64,000 nucleotides of DNA from Pseudomonas proteolytica. Its GTDB lineage: Bacteria > Pseudomonadota > Gammaproteobacteria > Pseudomonadales > Pseudomonadaceae. The position numbers and the translations under genes are program-made. The stretch lies in the NCBI RefSeq assembly GCF_007858275.1, contig NZ_VFEV01000011.1, forward strand, positions 1 to 64,000. Reading direction: 5' to 3'. Of the stretch, positions 52,780-63,301 are shown piece by piece (position 1 is the stretch's first letter; every line of letters begins with the position of its first letter). The notes beneath the pieces are model-generated. The model saw only the letters and a list, made by a program, of their open reading frames with translations, was not told where the DNA came from and did no database searches.

Positions 52780-54774
52780 TCAAGGCTCCAGGCGACGCTG
52801 CTGGTAGATCCAGTCCACGATCTCGCCATCCGGGGCATATCCACTGACCGTATCGCGTAGTAGTTGACGGACCCTGCTGTAGTCGTCCGCATCAACCGCC
52901 GCGAGTAACTCTGTCAGCTTCCCTTTGAGTATCTCCCAATCCAGATGATCCTCGTTGGCACTCATGATCATCGGATGCTGGGTGGCCACGACGTTGTCGC
53001 CAATCAGCAACTCCTCGTAGAGCTTTTCACCAGGACGCAATCCGGTGAACTCGATGGCGATATCACCATGGGGATTTTTATCCGAGCGAACACTCAGGCC
53101 GGACAGGTGAATCATCTTCTCTGCCAGCTCGACAATTCTCACCGGTTCGCCCATATCAAGCACGAATACATCCCCGCCCTGCCCCATTGAGCCTGCCTGG
53201 ATCACTAACTGTGCCGCCTCAGGTATGGTCATGAAGTAACGCGTGATCTTTGGATGAGTGACTGTTAGTGGCCCGCCTGACTTGATCTGCTTGTGAAACA
53301 ACGGAATAACCGAGCCAGAAGAGCCCAGCACATTGCCAAAACGAACCATGGTAAAGCGAGTCTTATTGACGCGAGAAATGTTGGCCTTGTCGCCAAACAA
53401 TACCGGTGCCAGCTCACGGCTCAACGCCTGCAGCGTCAACTCGGCCAGGCGCTTGGTACTGCCCATGACATTAGTCGGGCGCACGGCCTTGTCCGTGGAG
53501 ATCAGCACAAAGTTAGAGACCCCCGCCTGAAGCGCCGCTTGGGCGGTATTCAATGTACCGATGACATTGTTCAGGACGCCTTCGGCGATGTTGTGCTCAA
53601 CCATCGGCACATGTTTGTAAGCTGCCGCGTGGTAGACCGTATCAACATGCCAGGTCTTCATCACGTCGAACAATTTTACCTGGTTTCGTACCGAGCCCAG
53701 GATGGGTAGCAAACGGACAGGCAGCGACTCACGGGTGACACGCTGCTCCAGCTCCGACAAAATACTGTAAAGATTAAACTCACTGTGCTCGAACAACAGC
53801 AAGGTAGTAGGACGCAACGCCAGGATCTGCCGGCAAAGCTCTGAACCAATAGAACCACCTGCCCCCGTCACCAGGACGCTCTGCCCCTTGATGCAATGCT
53901 CCAGCAGGTCACCCTGGGCAGGCACTGCATCACGCCCCAGCAAGTCGGCAATGTCTACTTCCTGAATGTCATCGACCTTCACCCGGCCACTGGCAAGATC
54001 CATAAAGCCCGGCACGCTACGCACGTGCAACGGAAACCCTTCCAGCAGGCCAAGAATCTCGCGACGTCGAGCACGATTGGACGACGGAATGGCCAACAGG
54101 ATTTCCTGGGCCCCAGTGGCATCGATCATCTGTTGAATATGCTTGGGTTTAAACACCTGAAGGCCGGAGATGACGCGATCAGAGATGCTGCTGTCGTCAT
54201 CGATAAACGCCACCGGGCGCATGACTCGCCCCATACGAAGCGCCGCAACCAGTTGATTGCCGGCAGCACCTGCACCGTAGATCGCAACCTTGGTCAGGCC
54301 ATCATCGCGACTGGTAAACGGTACATGCTGGGCAGCTGCAAACCAATCCCCCAGAAAGTACTGGCGCATGGCTAGGCGTAATCCACCAATCATGATCAGA
54401 CTGAGCCACCAGTAGTTGAACACGATAGAACGTGGCACCACATTTTCGTGGTTGCTGTACCAATAGACGACAACCCCCAGAATCAACGCCGACAGGCTGA
54501 CAGCCTTGATAATCGCGATGAGTGCATCGTTGCCGAAGTAGCGCATCACGGCGCGATACATGCCAAAACGGATAAACAGCGGGATGGAAACAATTGGCGC
54601 ACTGATGAACAGCCAAGAATGCAGTACGACGGGGTTGACCAACTCATCGATCCCTAGACGAACAACAAACGCCATCCAGAGGGCGAGCCAGACCAGAATG
54701 ATGTCGGCAATGACCTGGAGAATGCGCTTTTGCCTGCGAGGGAGGTTCAGCAGGAATGTTCGTAATTTATCCAT
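52780..54774 (-). CDS. wbpM: UDP-GlcNAc 4,6-dehydratase WbpM-like (membrane)
   Basis: 664 residues. Four N-terminal membrane helices (about residues 20-150) are followed by a CoA-binding-like domain (VAIYGAGAAGNQLVAALRMG) and an SDR domain (VLVTGAGGSIGSELCRQILA; catalytic SMK triad in ISTDKAVRPTNVMGSTKR). WbpM converts UDP-GlcNAc to UDP-4-keto-6-deoxy-GlcNAc, precursor for QuiNAc and FucNAc. It is the last gene of the O-antigen cluster. A 194-base gap without a gene separates it from wbpL, so it might have its own promoter. Confidence 0.96.
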   Translation of the reverse strand: MDKLRTFLLNLPRRQKRILQVIADIILVWLALWMAFVVRLGIDELVNPVVLHSWLFISAPIVSIPLFIRFGMYRAVMRYFGNDALIAIIKAVSLSALILGVVVYWYSNHENVVPRSIVFNYWWLSLIMIGGLRLAMRQYFLGDWFAAAQHVPFTSRDDGLTKVAIYGAGAAGNQLVAALRMGRVMRPVAFIDDDSSISDRVISGLQVFKPKHIQQMIDATGAQEILLAIPSSNRARRREILGLLEGFPLHVRSVPGFMDLASGRVKVDDIQEVDIADLLGRDAVPAQGDLLEHCIKGQSVLVTGAGGSIGSELCRQILALRPTTLLLFEHSEFNLYSILSELEQRVTRESLPVRLLPILGSVRNQVKLFDVMKTWHVDTVYHAAAYKHVPMVEHNIAEGVLNNVIGTLNTAQAALQAGVSNFVLISTDKAVRPTNVMGSTKRLAELTLQALSRELAPVLFGDKANISRVNKTRFTMVRFGNVLGSSGSVIPLFHKQIKSGGPLTVTHPKITRYFMTIPEAAQLVIQAGSMGQGGDVFVLDMGEPVRIVELAEKMIHLSGLSVRSDKNPHGDIAIEFTGLRPGEKLYEELLIGDNVVATQHPMIMSANEDHLDWEILKGKLTELLAAVDADDYSRVRQLLRDTVSGYAPDGEIVDWIYQQRRLEP

Positions 54775-54968
54775 GTTTTTCTGACGACCTTACTACTCAC
54801 AATTAAATTAAAACTCTCAACGAGCAGCTACCGCCCGTCGCTTCTGCGAACGTCATGCCGCACGGATTGAAACTAAAGCTTTTGGTTTCATTCACGAAGC
54901 TACCTGATCATACAGGTTATGCCGGAATGAGAAGAAAAAAGCGGTCAATACCGTCCTTGCCAGAGCAT

Positions 54969-55979
54969 CTACTCACGCATACCCGCATTATATTTTACGG
55001 CCAATAACAGCAATGGCACATAAGCGATTACTAAGCCCAGAGAGCCATCCAGTCCCAGTAACGTAACGCAGAGAGCCAGAGGGAAAAGCCAGACAACGTT
55101 GATGACACCAATAGACACCGTTACCGGCAGGTGCTTTCCAAATTGGCGTGAGGCAAATTGATATGCATGGCTACGATGAGCCTCATAGACCTTGTCTCCC
55201 CGGGCCAGTCGCCTAGCCAAGGTAAAGGTAGCGTCTACAACAAATACTCCCAACATGATTAACCAAGCGAAAAAAAACTCACTGCCAATCCAGGCTGCCT
55301 GTATAGAAAATCCGCCCAGAACAATGCCGAGAAATCCGCTCCCTGCATCCCCCATGAAAATTCGGGCAGGTGGGAAGTTCCAATATAAGAATCCTGCAAC
55401 GGCCATGGCTAATAAAAGAGGAGACCATATCAACGTTTCATAGCCACTAAAAAAATAAATCAGCGACAAACCGACGCACGCACAAATAGCCTCTAGACTG
55501 GCGATGCCATCTATTCCGTCCATGAAATTATAAAGATTCAGCATCCAAACCAAGTAAAATGCGCCAATTAAATGGCCAAACCATCCAAGGTTCAAAGAAA
55601 AGCCAAAAACTGTAATTGGGGGCAACCCTTGCATCCAGAAAAGTGCCCAGCCGGCAGCGACAAAATGACCCAACAGCCTCCAACGCGCAGCTATATGACC
55701 GTGATCGTCCATAAAACCAATCACTGCGATCAGTAGACCCGCCCCTAAGAGCGCGACACTTTCAGCAATGGACACCCATTGCAGGAGTGCCAACACGAAT
55801 AGCGAAAATGCATACGTGAGTACAATTGCTACCCCGCCTCCTCTGGGCGTTGGTACCGTATGAGAGCTACGAGCATTAGGAATATCAATGATGCTACGAC
55901 GCAGTGCATATCGGCGCAGTACGGCTGTCAGTAACAGGGACACAAGCGCGACAAGGGGAAAGATGTACCAATACGTCAT
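54969..55979 (-). CDS. wbpL: Undecaprenyl-phosphate glycosyl-1-phosphate transferase WbpL-like
   Basis: 336 residues, about ten membrane helices, of the MraY/WecA family. It holds DIPNARSSHTVPTPRGGGVA, GFMDDHGHIAARWRLLGHF (the Mg-binding DD), NLYNFMDGIDGIASLEAI and FPPARIFMGDAGSGFLG, all hallmarks. It loads the first sugar phosphate, likely QuiNAc or FucNAc, onto undecaprenyl phosphate and so starts O-antigen assembly. ATG 55979 overlaps the stop of the wbpV-like gene in TAATG. Confidence 0.94.
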   Translation of the reverse strand: MTYWYIFPLVALVSLLLTAVLRRYALRRSIIDIPNARSSHTVPTPRGGGVAIVLTYAFSLFVLALLQWVSIAESVALLGAGLLIAVIGFMDDHGHIAARWRLLGHFVAAGWALFWMQGLPPITVFGFSLNLGWFGHLIGAFYLVWMLNLYNFMDGIDGIASLEAICACVGLSLIYFFSGYETLIWSPLLLAMAVAGFLYWNFPPARIFMGDAGSGFLGIVLGGFSIQAAWIGSEFFFAWLIMLGVFVVDATFTLARRLARGDKVYEAHRSHAYQFASRQFGKHLPVTVSIGVINVVWLFPLALCVTLLGLDGSLGLVIAYVPLLLLAVKYNAGMRE

Positions 55980-56944
55980 TAAATTTGCTCACTAAGGTAA
56001 TGTTGCGCAGTTGCATTGAGCCCTTCTTGAAGGGTAACGACTGACGCCCAGCCCAATAGTTGCCGGCTTTTTGTAATATCCACTTGCAGCGAACCACACA
56101 GTCGCTGGGATAGCGCCTTGCGACCCAGCAAAGTGGCCCCTAACACCAACAACCACTCAGGAACCGGGATGAGTCTGGCAGGTGACCCCAAGGCCTCGCC
56201 TAATCGAATTAACAATTGAGTGGTGGATACATCCTCACCATCACTGATCAAAAACGTCTGGTTAGCAGCGGCTGGATGAGATACGCAGGTCAGAATAAAA
56301 CTGACCAAGTTATCTAATGCCACAAGACTTCGCTGGTTGCTAATAGCACCAAAGGGCAACGGAACGCCCTTTTTCAACCACCTCATCATATTCGCAAAAT
56401 TAGCCTTCACACCCGGCCCATAAACCAGCACGGGGCGGACAATGACTACCTCAAGACCTGTTTGCGCTGCAAGTTCTCTGAGCGCATCTTCGGCCTCCAT
56501 TTTTGAGATACCATAAGGATCAACAGGCAAAGGATTATCGGTTTCACTGTATGGCCTGCCGAAAGCCGTCTGCTCACCGTTGACCTTGACCGAACTGACG
56601 AAAATAAAACGTTTCGCCCCAGCTGCAACAGCGCTACGGGCTAATTGTAGCGTGTGGCCCACATTCACTCTGCGAAACGCTTCGAGAGGATCAGACTCTG
56701 TATCATTCATGACGTGCACGCGTGATGCCAGGTGTACAACAACGTCAAGACCCCGCATAGCCGGGTGCTCCGCTGTCACAGTGGAAAAGTCAGAGAGCTG
56801 CACGTAATCAACATCAGTCGCCAAAACATCGGGCATAGTGCGGACAAGAGCACGTGTGTTGTAATTTGAATGGCCCTGTAACTGTCGAATCAGTTGGCGC
56901 CCGACGAAACCACTACTGCCAGTAATCAATAGCTGGGTTTTCAT
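55979..56944 (-). CDS. wbpV: NAD-dependent epimerase/dehydratase WbpV-like
   Basis: 321 residues from ATG 56944 (gaggca site). SDR dinucleotide motif ITGSSGFVGRQLIRQLQ, catalytic Ser in FIFVSSVKVNGE and YxxxK in DPYGISKMEAE are intact. Similar proteins reduce UDP-4-keto-6-deoxy-GlcNAc at C4 to give UDP-QuiNAc (WbpV) or UDP-FucNAc (WbpK); the two cannot be told apart by eye. Together with wbpM and wbpL it makes the initiating sugar. The ATG overlaps the TGA of the glycosyltransferase gene upstream. Confidence 0.88.
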   Translation of the reverse strand: MKTQLLITGSSGFVGRQLIRQLQGHSNYNTRALVRTMPDVLATDVDYVQLSDFSTVTAEHPAMRGLDVVVHLASRVHVMNDTESDPLEAFRRVNVGHTLQLARSAVAAGAKRFIFVSSVKVNGEQTAFGRPYSETDNPLPVDPYGISKMEAEDALRELAAQTGLEVVIVRPVLVYGPGVKANFANMMRWLKKGVPLPFGAISNQRSLVALDNLVSFILTCVSHPAAANQTFLISDGEDVSTTQLLIRLGEALGSPARLIPVPEWLLVLGATLLGRKALSQRLCGSLQVDITKSRQLLGWASVVTLQEGLNATAQHYLSEQI

Positions 56945-57852
56945 TTTTTTTGCCTCAACAACGCCAACATCAGACACAGCCCACCGAAAACAAATTTATC
57001 TCGTAGCCGTCTACGGCACTTACAGGCACTGCCTGCTAGACAGAGCAGCTCCCATCGCCCCAGTCCGATCCAGCGCCGAACAAAAGGGTCATTTTCCATG
57101 CCGACCATGCGGGAAATCAGCGCAGCCTGATTTAGCCACCAGCCATCAAAAACCTGAGATAACCGTTTTTTAAATGCTTTAGCACCGCTATTCACACCAA
57201 CCTGGTTACCCCCGTGCTGGCGATAGCGCATATACGGCTGGGCATCAATCACCCATTTAAAGCCGTGTGAACGACTGTAGGCGTAACAATACCAATCATG
57301 TAGGGTGACATTCTGCACCTGCGCCAAGCGACTATTGATATCTCGCTGAAGCTCGGCAAACAACGCTTGGGTAAAGATATACGTGCACCCAGGACCTGCC
57401 GCTTCAAACAAATGATCAAATGCCACCTGTGGCTGAGCCTTCACGATGATCGACTCACGGCCATCAGGCCAAAATGCAGTGACATTACCTGAGTAGCCGT
57501 CAGACTTTTGCTCAAGCATAAACCTGGTCGCACTGATCAGCTTGTTTGGAAGCCAGATATCATCCTGATCGGCAAATGAGAAGTAATCAAAGTCGTCGAC
57601 CGGCGCTTCGCTTATCAAACGAAAGAAATTTCGAGCCGCACCTCCAAATTTCTCTCCGTGGGCCAGCGTTTTTACCCTTGAGTCACGCTGGCACAACTGA
57701 TCGACCCAATTCTCAGTGCCATCATCAGAGCGGTCTACGCTGATCAGCAATGAAACAGAGACCTCCTCTTGGTTCAGGATCGTATTGACCTGTTCAGAAA
57801 TCCAACGCATACCATTGTAAGCCGCGAGCAAAACCAAAATACGTGGTTGCAT
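56941..57852 (-). CDS. Glycosyltransferase family 2
   Basis: 303 residues. The GT-A fold begins ILVLLAAYNGMRWISEQVNT, and the nucleotide-binding acidic motif is FADQDDIWLP near residue 95, with LISVDRSDDGTENWVDQLC before it. A C-terminal LALLRQKK tail is basic. It belongs to the group that includes bacterial rhamnosyl- and galactosyl-transferases, but the donor cannot be assigned. It lies downstream of the gene at 57916 by 63 bases. Confidence 0.88.
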   Translation of the reverse strand: MQPRILVLLAAYNGMRWISEQVNTILNQEEVSVSLLISVDRSDDGTENWVDQLCQRDSRVKTLAHGEKFGGAARNFFRLISEAPVDDFDYFSFADQDDIWLPNKLISATRFMLEQKSDGYSGNVTAFWPDGRESIIVKAQPQVAFDHLFEAAGPGCTYIFTQALFAELQRDINSRLAQVQNVTLHDWYCYAYSRSHGFKWVIDAQPYMRYRQHGGNQVGVNSGAKAFKKRLSQVFDGWWLNQAALISRMVGMENDPFVRRWIGLGRWELLCLAGSACKCRRRLRDKFVFGGLCLMLALLRQKK

Positions 57853-57915
57853 AACTTTCTACCTTTAATACTTAACCCACGTATTGGAACGAGGGAACTC
57901 AATCACAGCTAAATA

Positions 57916-58836
57916 TTAACGCAGTGGGCCAAGTTTTTTTTGCCAGCCATGGAGCGCGCCGCGCAACATCATCTTCAGAGACTGGATTTTGTTTTTGTCG
58001 ATCAATAGGTTGGCGAAGAAACGCAGGACCAAAGCCAACAACAGGCGTTTTTTCCAACACGTTGGCATATGGTTCATCCGACACACCGCAACTGTGGCAC
58101 GGAAGAAGAAATATCGGCGCACCGGGGAATATCGAAGAAAACTCAACCCAAAAAGCTTGACAGGTGGCGCATCGGATAAAGCATGCCCCATCTCAACATT
58201 CAAACACCCGTAAAGTGCATACCCTTGATCTCTAACCCGAAAACACCACTCAGAATCGGTAAAGTCGACAAACAAACCTTCGTCGTATCGATGTCCTTCA
58301 ATCCAGGCCTGTGTACTGATGTACATGCCAGAAGTAATCAAAATATCAACATTTACCAAACCATTCTCATCATCAGAATGAAACACGGGTTTAATAACGC
58401 CATTGACAGACTGATAAAACGGAAAATTAACTTTCTTCCCGTCCCGACGGTCAAAAAAAGCCGGGCTGACGGCAATACAACGTGGATCTTTTAATTTTGC
58501 TTGAGCCATTGCCGTGCCTAGCTTCGCGATTAACTGAGGTTCGGCATGACTGTCTTGATCAAAGGTAACTACGTAGTCCACACCGGCATTAACAGCCAAT
58601 TCGAAACCTTTATTCAAGGCCGCCCCGAGCCCCTTATTGCCCTCCATATCCACATAAACGAGGGACTGTCGCTCGACAGGAGCGGCCATCAGTACGTTTG
58701 ATGAGGCTCCATTATCAAGAAAAATCAACACATCCACCTGCGAACCAAGCGAAATCAAAAGCCTGTCCAGGACGTCTATTTCCGGCATATAGCCGACCAC
58801 TACCGCAGCAACTTTAGCCACTTCCACCTCTAACAT
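57916..58836 (-). CDS. Glycosyltransferase family 2, rhamnosyltransferase-like
   Basis: 306 residues from ATG 58836. VAAVVVGYMPEIDVLDRLLI, GNKGLGAALNKGFELAVNAG, VVTFDQDSHAEPQLIAKLG and GLFVDFTDSEWCFRVRDQGY give the rhamnosyltransferase (RfbN/WbbL) pattern. The dTDP-rhamnose pathway gene rmlC at the window edge fits. A longer start at 58884 would overlap the upstream polymerase gene by 13 bases; I prefer the ATG nearest the VAAVVVGY strand. Confidence 0.88.
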   Translation of the reverse strand: MLEVEVAKVAAVVVGYMPEIDVLDRLLISLGSQVDVLIFLDNGASSNVLMAAPVERQSLVYVDMEGNKGLGAALNKGFELAVNAGVDYVVTFDQDSHAEPQLIAKLGTAMAQAKLKDPRCIAVSPAFFDRRDGKKVNFPFYQSVNGVIKPVFHSDDENGLVNVDILITSGMYISTQAWIEGHRYDEGLFVDFTDSEWCFRVRDQGYALYGCLNVEMGHALSDAPPVKLFGLSFLRYSPVRRYFFFRATVAVCRMNHMPTCWKKRLLLALVLRFFANLLIDKNKIQSLKMMLRGALHGWQKKLGPLR

Positions 58837-58871
58837 AAACTCACTTACCGCTAAAATAGGAGGTCGGCTCC

Positions 58872-59864
58872 TCAGCCAGCCCATGAAATTGCGTCCAGGT
58901 TAATTAGAGGGTTCTCCCCTAAATAACTGATATTCGTAAAAACGTAACCCAACGCAAAGATGGTCAAAAGCTTATAGAGCCAACTGAACCGCAGATGTGC
59001 GAGGGATAAAGCTAACAACGCAAAAAAAAGTGAAATATCCGCAACCCTGATGGCCGCAGCCGGCATCTTGCCCATTGCCAGATAAAACGACAACAAAGCC
59101 ATCGAATAATAAGCAAGACTCTTCGGCAGTGGCTGGCGACAAAACTGGATATAGATAAATGTAAATACTATAAACAAGTTCTTCAAAGAGAACGGCTTAA
59201 AATCCTCTTTGTACACATCGGCAGCATAGCGCTGATAGTAAGGCGCATACTCAAGCCCTAGAAAAATCACTAAAGCCACTCCTATGACAATAGGGTATTT
59301 CAATGAACCAAAAAAACGCTGAACTAGCCAAAAGGCGACGATCAAAAAACTAACGTTATGCAAAAGCACAGCAAGTAAAAAATAAAAAACCGAATTAATT
59401 TTACGATCTTCAAGAATAGCCAAGGCAACAACTGCTATTGCCGCCGCATTACGAATTTGCGTCAATTCCCAGACCGGGAAAAACACAAGAAAATAGACAA
59501 CACCAAAAAATAGCCCTTCACGAACACTGCGATAACTTTCTAACCGCTGAAAAAACTTAAACTTTGCATACAACGCAATAAAAGCATATGTATACAACAC
59601 CCCCAAAAAACCAATCCCTATCTGCTCAAAAAAAATCGTAATCAGCTTATAACCAACTTCAACCGCTGGAGGATAACCAGCAAGAATATTATCGTAGTAC
59701 TCCAAGTAGGTCTGATAATCGTAATCCAACCCCATGGGACGCAAGGCAATCAATAATGAGGCTATTGCAACAAAAACAAATGCGACAATGGCACCCGGAG
59801 TTGTCACCCTCCACCGCCCATCAAAATACATTCGACGAACAGGCTCATTGATTGATGGCTTCAA
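58872..59864 (-). CDS. wzy: O-antigen polymerase, EpsG-like (Wzy)
   Basis: 330 residues, nearly all hydrophobic, with about nine or ten membrane helices. It has the EpsG pattern: VGYKLITIFFEQIGIGFLGV with YTYAFIALYAKF, LTQIRNAAAIAVVALAIL and LLHNVSFLIVAFWLV. EpsG-type proteins polymerise repeat units in Wzx/Wzy systems. The sequence is AT-rich, as Wzy genes often are. Start ATG overlaps the stop of the glycosyltransferase upstream (ATGA at 59861-59864). The symbol is functional; sequence homology to classic wzy is weak. Confidence 0.82.
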   Translation of the reverse strand: MKPSINEPVRRMYFDGRWRVTTPGAIVAFVFVAIASLLIALRPMGLDYDYQTYLEYYDNILAGYPPAVEVGYKLITIFFEQIGIGFLGVLYTYAFIALYAKFKFFQRLESYRSVREGLFFGVVYFLVFFPVWELTQIRNAAAIAVVALAILEDRKINSVFYFLLAVLLHNVSFLIVAFWLVQRFFGSLKYPIVIGVALVIFLGLEYAPYYQRYAADVYKEDFKPFSLKNLFIVFTFIYIQFCRQPLPKSLAYYSMALLSFYLAMGKMPAAAIRVADISLFFALLALSLAHLRFSWLYKLLTIFALGYVFTNISYLGENPLINLDAISWAG

Positions 59865-60796
59865 CCGAATACTCTCCGTACCAACTTACTTAACATTCGC
59901 CCTGTATAACTGAAAACATAGGAGGCAAGATAATATACAAAGTATGACTTAGCACCCATTGATACATTCTTAAAAAGGCTTAGACCATCATTGAAACGAC
60001 CTAATCGAACAGCGCCTAAAAAATGCATCGCCAGTACTTTCCCCAGCGCTTTTGAATAAATCTCAGCAGGCGCCAAAAAATCCAGCATTTGCTTGATTAT
60101 AAAAAATTGTCGAGACACATTTTTGTAAGCATTGGCACCATGTTGCCTATACTTCACCACTTTTTGTGCCGGCACATACAAAAAGTCATGATTTAGCAAT
60201 GGAAATTTAGTAAACATTTTGATGAACATTGAATAGTCATCTAGAACAATTCGCGGATCCCACCCCCCCACCTCTTTCAAGCCAGCACACCTAAACACCG
60301 TCGACTGCAGAAGAATGGGCTGCGGGTAGTTCAAATACAGTGCACTCGCTCGCGAAGAAGCACTCATAGAAAAAAACTGTTCGTGCAACTCACCATAAAC
60401 AGGGATATTTACATCTGGGTCATCGCTAGCAAAGCTTACCCCGCCACCGATGCAGAACATCGCATCAGGATGGTCTTCCAATTGCTGAATACAGGCTGTA
60501 ATTCCCTCGTAACAAAGAATATCGTCCGATGCGACAAAATAAATAAATTCAGTTTTTGCTCTTTCAAGCCCAAGAGCCAAAGATGAAACAACACCGCCAT
60601 TTTCCTTGACCACAAAAGTAACATTTCCTGGATTTTTCTCTTGAAGAAACTGTTCTATTTTCAATCTGGTTGCATCAGTGGATCCATCATCAACAATTAT
60701 AATTTCCGTTCCCGGCAGATCAACCGAACATGCAGCCTCAAGCCCCTCAATGACATAGTGTTCGTGGTTGTAAGCAGGAATAACAATCGTCAGCAT
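59861..60796 (-). CDS. Glycosyltransferase family 2
   Basis: 311 residues. MLTIVIPAYNHEHYVIEGLE, IIIVDDGSTDATRLKIEQF and YFVASDDILCYEGITACIQ show the GT-A donor-binding DDG and xDD motifs, and VKYRQHGANAYKNVSRQFF matches the variable acceptor region of capsular and O-antigen transferases. The sugar is not known. It ends in an ATGA overlap with wzy and begins ten bases after wzx. Confidence 0.88.
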   Translation of the reverse strand: MLTIVIPAYNHEHYVIEGLEAACSVDLPGTEIIIVDDGSTDATRLKIEQFLQEKNPGNVTFVVKENGGVVSSLALGLERAKTEFIYFVASDDILCYEGITACIQQLEDHPDAMFCIGGGVSFASDDPDVNIPVYGELHEQFFSMSASSRASALYLNYPQPILLQSTVFRCAGLKEVGGWDPRIVLDDYSMFIKMFTKFPLLNHDFLYVPAQKVVKYRQHGANAYKNVSRQFFIIKQMLDFLAPAEIYSKALGKVLAMHFLGAVRLGRFNDGLSLFKNVSMGAKSYFVYYLASYVFSYTGRMLSKLVRRVFG

Positions 60797-60806
60797 CTAG
60801 TACACC

Positions 60807-62084
60807 TTATTCAACTGCAGAGGATGAAGAGCTGCGCATCATTCTAAAATACCCTGCCACGCACGCGATCATGACGAACCAATAAAGTGCATAATTCAGC
60901 GCATACGCCATCACCACGCCCTCCAAGCCAACTTGACGAACAAAAAACCACGCAAATAGCACATAGGACGCAGAAAAAACAATTTCCGTAACGATGTAGG
61001 TCTTGTACATCGCCTTGCCCAAGAGTAAATAAGCAAGAATCCAACTACCGATTTTCAGCGTATCTCCCACCATTTGCCAAGCAAACAGCTCACGGACTGG
61101 AGAAAAGTCTGTGGTGAACAATAAAAATATTATCAGGTCGCGAGCAACGTACATCGCGACACCAGCTAAAACAGCAACAGGCAGAATAATCTTGTAGCCT
61201 TGCTTAATTTCGAAAATCAATTCTTTAGCCGTACGGAGTTCAGACAGTCGTGGTAAATAGTAAACAGCCAGCGTTGTGGTCACCAACAGAAGATAGGCCG
61301 CACTGAGCCTTAGCATTGCCTCCCAATAACCTGCAGCATCCCATCCAAGCATTGAAACAATATCATTTCGAATAAGTATCGTACTAATGGGCATACAGAT
61401 AGCAGAGGTCAATGCCATGGCAGTGAATTTCGCCAACCGCAATGCAACCGCACGGTCTACAGCACCAAAGAATAATCCAACTTTAAACCATACTGTTTTC
61501 CTGCAGAGGACAACGGTAACCAGGAAACTTAAGGATTGATATACCGCAAGAGCAACCAACGCGCCATAAAGCCCAAAGTAGATCGCCATTATCGAGGTAA
61601 CTATCAATGAAAAGAGGCTTCCTCCTATATTTGCAAATACATAAAGAACAATTTCCTTCCGTCCATTCAATACTGCGAGCAGTAAAGTATTAAAACTAAA
61701 AAATATTAACGTAGCGGCAAAACAAAGAAACACGCCAGAGAACTCAGCATCCCCAAGAACCCACAACGCCAACTCTTTACTAAGCAATGCTATCAACAGC
61801 GAAGCAATTGTTGCACCTACCAGTACAATAGTACCGGAGGTCCTCCATAAAGCATGTAGTCGGTACTCGTCCCCGGAATACTCTGCTGTATATTTAGTCA
61901 CACCATTATTGATGGCACCGCTGGCAAACGTGGTCAGCATCTGTACGACGTTCTGAAACTGACCGATTGCTGCATAACCACCAGGTCCGACGTATACAGC
62001 CAGTAACTTATTCAGCCCCAGCAACGTCAACATTTTTATGGCAACGGCGATGCCATTCAAAAGGCTGGTTTTAACAAGATTCAT
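60807..62084 (-). CDS. wzx: O-antigen flippase, WzxE-like
   Basis: 425 residues with about twelve membrane helices of the polysaccharide transporter (MATE/PST) type: [40 protein letters not shown] and FSFNTLLLAVLNGRKEIVLY. The length and IGQFQNVVQM region are like WzxE. It moves the lipid-linked repeat across the inner membrane. Its ATG shares one base with the aminotransferase stop (TGATG). Confidence 0.92.
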   Translation of the reverse strand: MNLVKTSLLNGIAVAIKMLTLLGLNKLLAVYVGPGGYAAIGQFQNVVQMLTTFASGAINNGVTKYTAEYSGDEYRLHALWRTSGTIVLVGATIASLLIALLSKELALWVLGDAEFSGVFLCFAATLIFFSFNTLLLAVLNGRKEIVLYVFANIGGSLFSLIVTSIMAIYFGLYGALVALAVYQSLSFLVTVVLCRKTVWFKVGLFFGAVDRAVALRLAKFTAMALTSAICMPISTILIRNDIVSMLGWDAAGYWEAMLRLSAAYLLLVTTTLAVYYLPRLSELRTAKELIFEIKQGYKIILPVAVLAGVAMYVARDLIIFLLFTTDFSPVRELFAWQMVGDTLKIGSWILAYLLLGKAMYKTYIVTEIVFSASYVLFAWFFVRQVGLEGVVMAYALNYALYWFVMIACVAGYFRMMRSSSSSAVE

Positions 62085-63205
62085 CAGTTTCTACCGAAAC
62101 TGTTACACGCCGAGACAATAACCTGCGCCTCCGCCATCGACAGCGTAGGGCCAATCGGCAAACTTAATATACGTTGATGTATACGTTCCGCGACAGGATA
62201 GGAATGACCAGCAAGCTCTGAATATGCTTGTTGCTGATGAGGCGGAATTGGATAGTGGATCAATGTTTGTATGCCATGCTCCGCAAGATGTTTTTGAAGC
62301 TCATCTCGCTGATCGCACAAGACCGTATAAACATGCCACACATGACTGGAGTTGCTTGACGCATCAAACTCTGACGCGACAGGCAAAGAAATAAGAGGAT
62401 TCGTGATTGTCGCAGAATACAACTGTGCAATTTCACGACGATAAGCGGTTTGTGCATCCAGATACTTAAGTTTGACCGAGAGGCAAGCCGCTTGAACTTC
62501 ATCAAGCCGACTATTTACACCGCGATAAGTATTCTTGTACTTCTCATACGATCCATAATTACCCAACGCCCGGATCGTAACGGCCAACTTATCATCATTG
62601 GTTGTAACGGCACCCGCGTCACCTAAAGCGCCGAGATTTTTTCCTGGATAAAAGCTGAATCCCGATGCATCCCCCCAGCTGCCAGCCTTTTTCCCATCAA
62701 TATGGGCACCGTGAGCCTGTGCTGAATCCTCCAGCACCAATAGGCCATGTCGCTTGGCAACGGCCATAATCTTGGGCATATCAGCCATTCGACCATAAAG
62801 GTGAACAGGAAGAATAGCTTTGGTCTTCTTCGTGATGGCAGACTCGACTGCCATCGGACAGAGATTCCGTGTGTCGGGATCCGGCTCGACCAGCACAGGA
62901 ACCAGTCCATTTTCAGAAATAGCCAGGACACTGGCGATATAGGTATTGGATGGAACAATGATTTCGTCCCCCTCACTCATGTAGCCAAGCTCTTTCCACG
63001 CTCTGATAACCAATACCAAAGCATCGAGACCGTTAGCCACACCGATGCAATGTCGAGTGCCGCAATAGGCTGCAAATTCGCGTTCGAATATCTGAAGTTC
63101 AGTTCCGCCGATATACCAACCAGAGTCAACAACACGAGTGCAAGCAGCGACCAACTCATCACGGCAAAGGCTGTTTATATCTTTTAACTCTAAAAACTTT
63201 ATCAT
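62084..63205 (-). CDS. fdtB: dTDP-3-oxo-6-deoxyhexose aminotransferase (FdtB/QdtB-like)
   Basis: 373 residues of the DegT/DnrJ/EryC1/StrS PLP family. The catalytic Lys lies in [19 protein letters not shown], and the domain starts [20 protein letters not shown] with [20 protein letters not shown] and [20 protein letters not shown]. It would aminate dTDP-3-oxo-6-deoxygalactose or -glucose, the product of FdtA/QdtA encoded next door. Fuc3N and Qui3N types cannot be told apart by eye, so the symbol is provisional. I took ATG 63205 (caggta site) over the further frame to 63262. Confidence 0.85.
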   Translation of the reverse strand: MIKFLELKDINSLCRDELVAACTRVVDSGWYIGGTELQIFEREFAAYCGTRHCIGVANGLDALVLVIRAWKELGYMSEGDEIIVPSNTYIASVLAISENGLVPVLVEPDPDTRNLCPMAVESAITKKTKAILPVHLYGRMADMPKIMAVAKRHGLLVLEDSAQAHGAHIDGKKAGSWGDASGFSFYPGKNLGALGDAGAVTTNDDKLAVTIRALGNYGSYEKYKNTYRGVNSRLDEVQAACLSVKLKYLDAQTAYRREIAQLYSATITNPLISLPVASEFDASSNSSHVWHVYTVLCDQRDELQKHLAEHGIQTLIHYPIPPHQQQAYSELAGHSYPVAERIHQRILSLPIGPTLSMAEAQVIVSACNSFGRN

Positions 63206-63301
63206 TTTTGCAATTACCTGATCATTTCGGCCAAACAACAGACTAAAAACCAACCCACTCATTAGCTCGTAATCTTCATGCGCTCTATTACACTCGAGAG
63301 T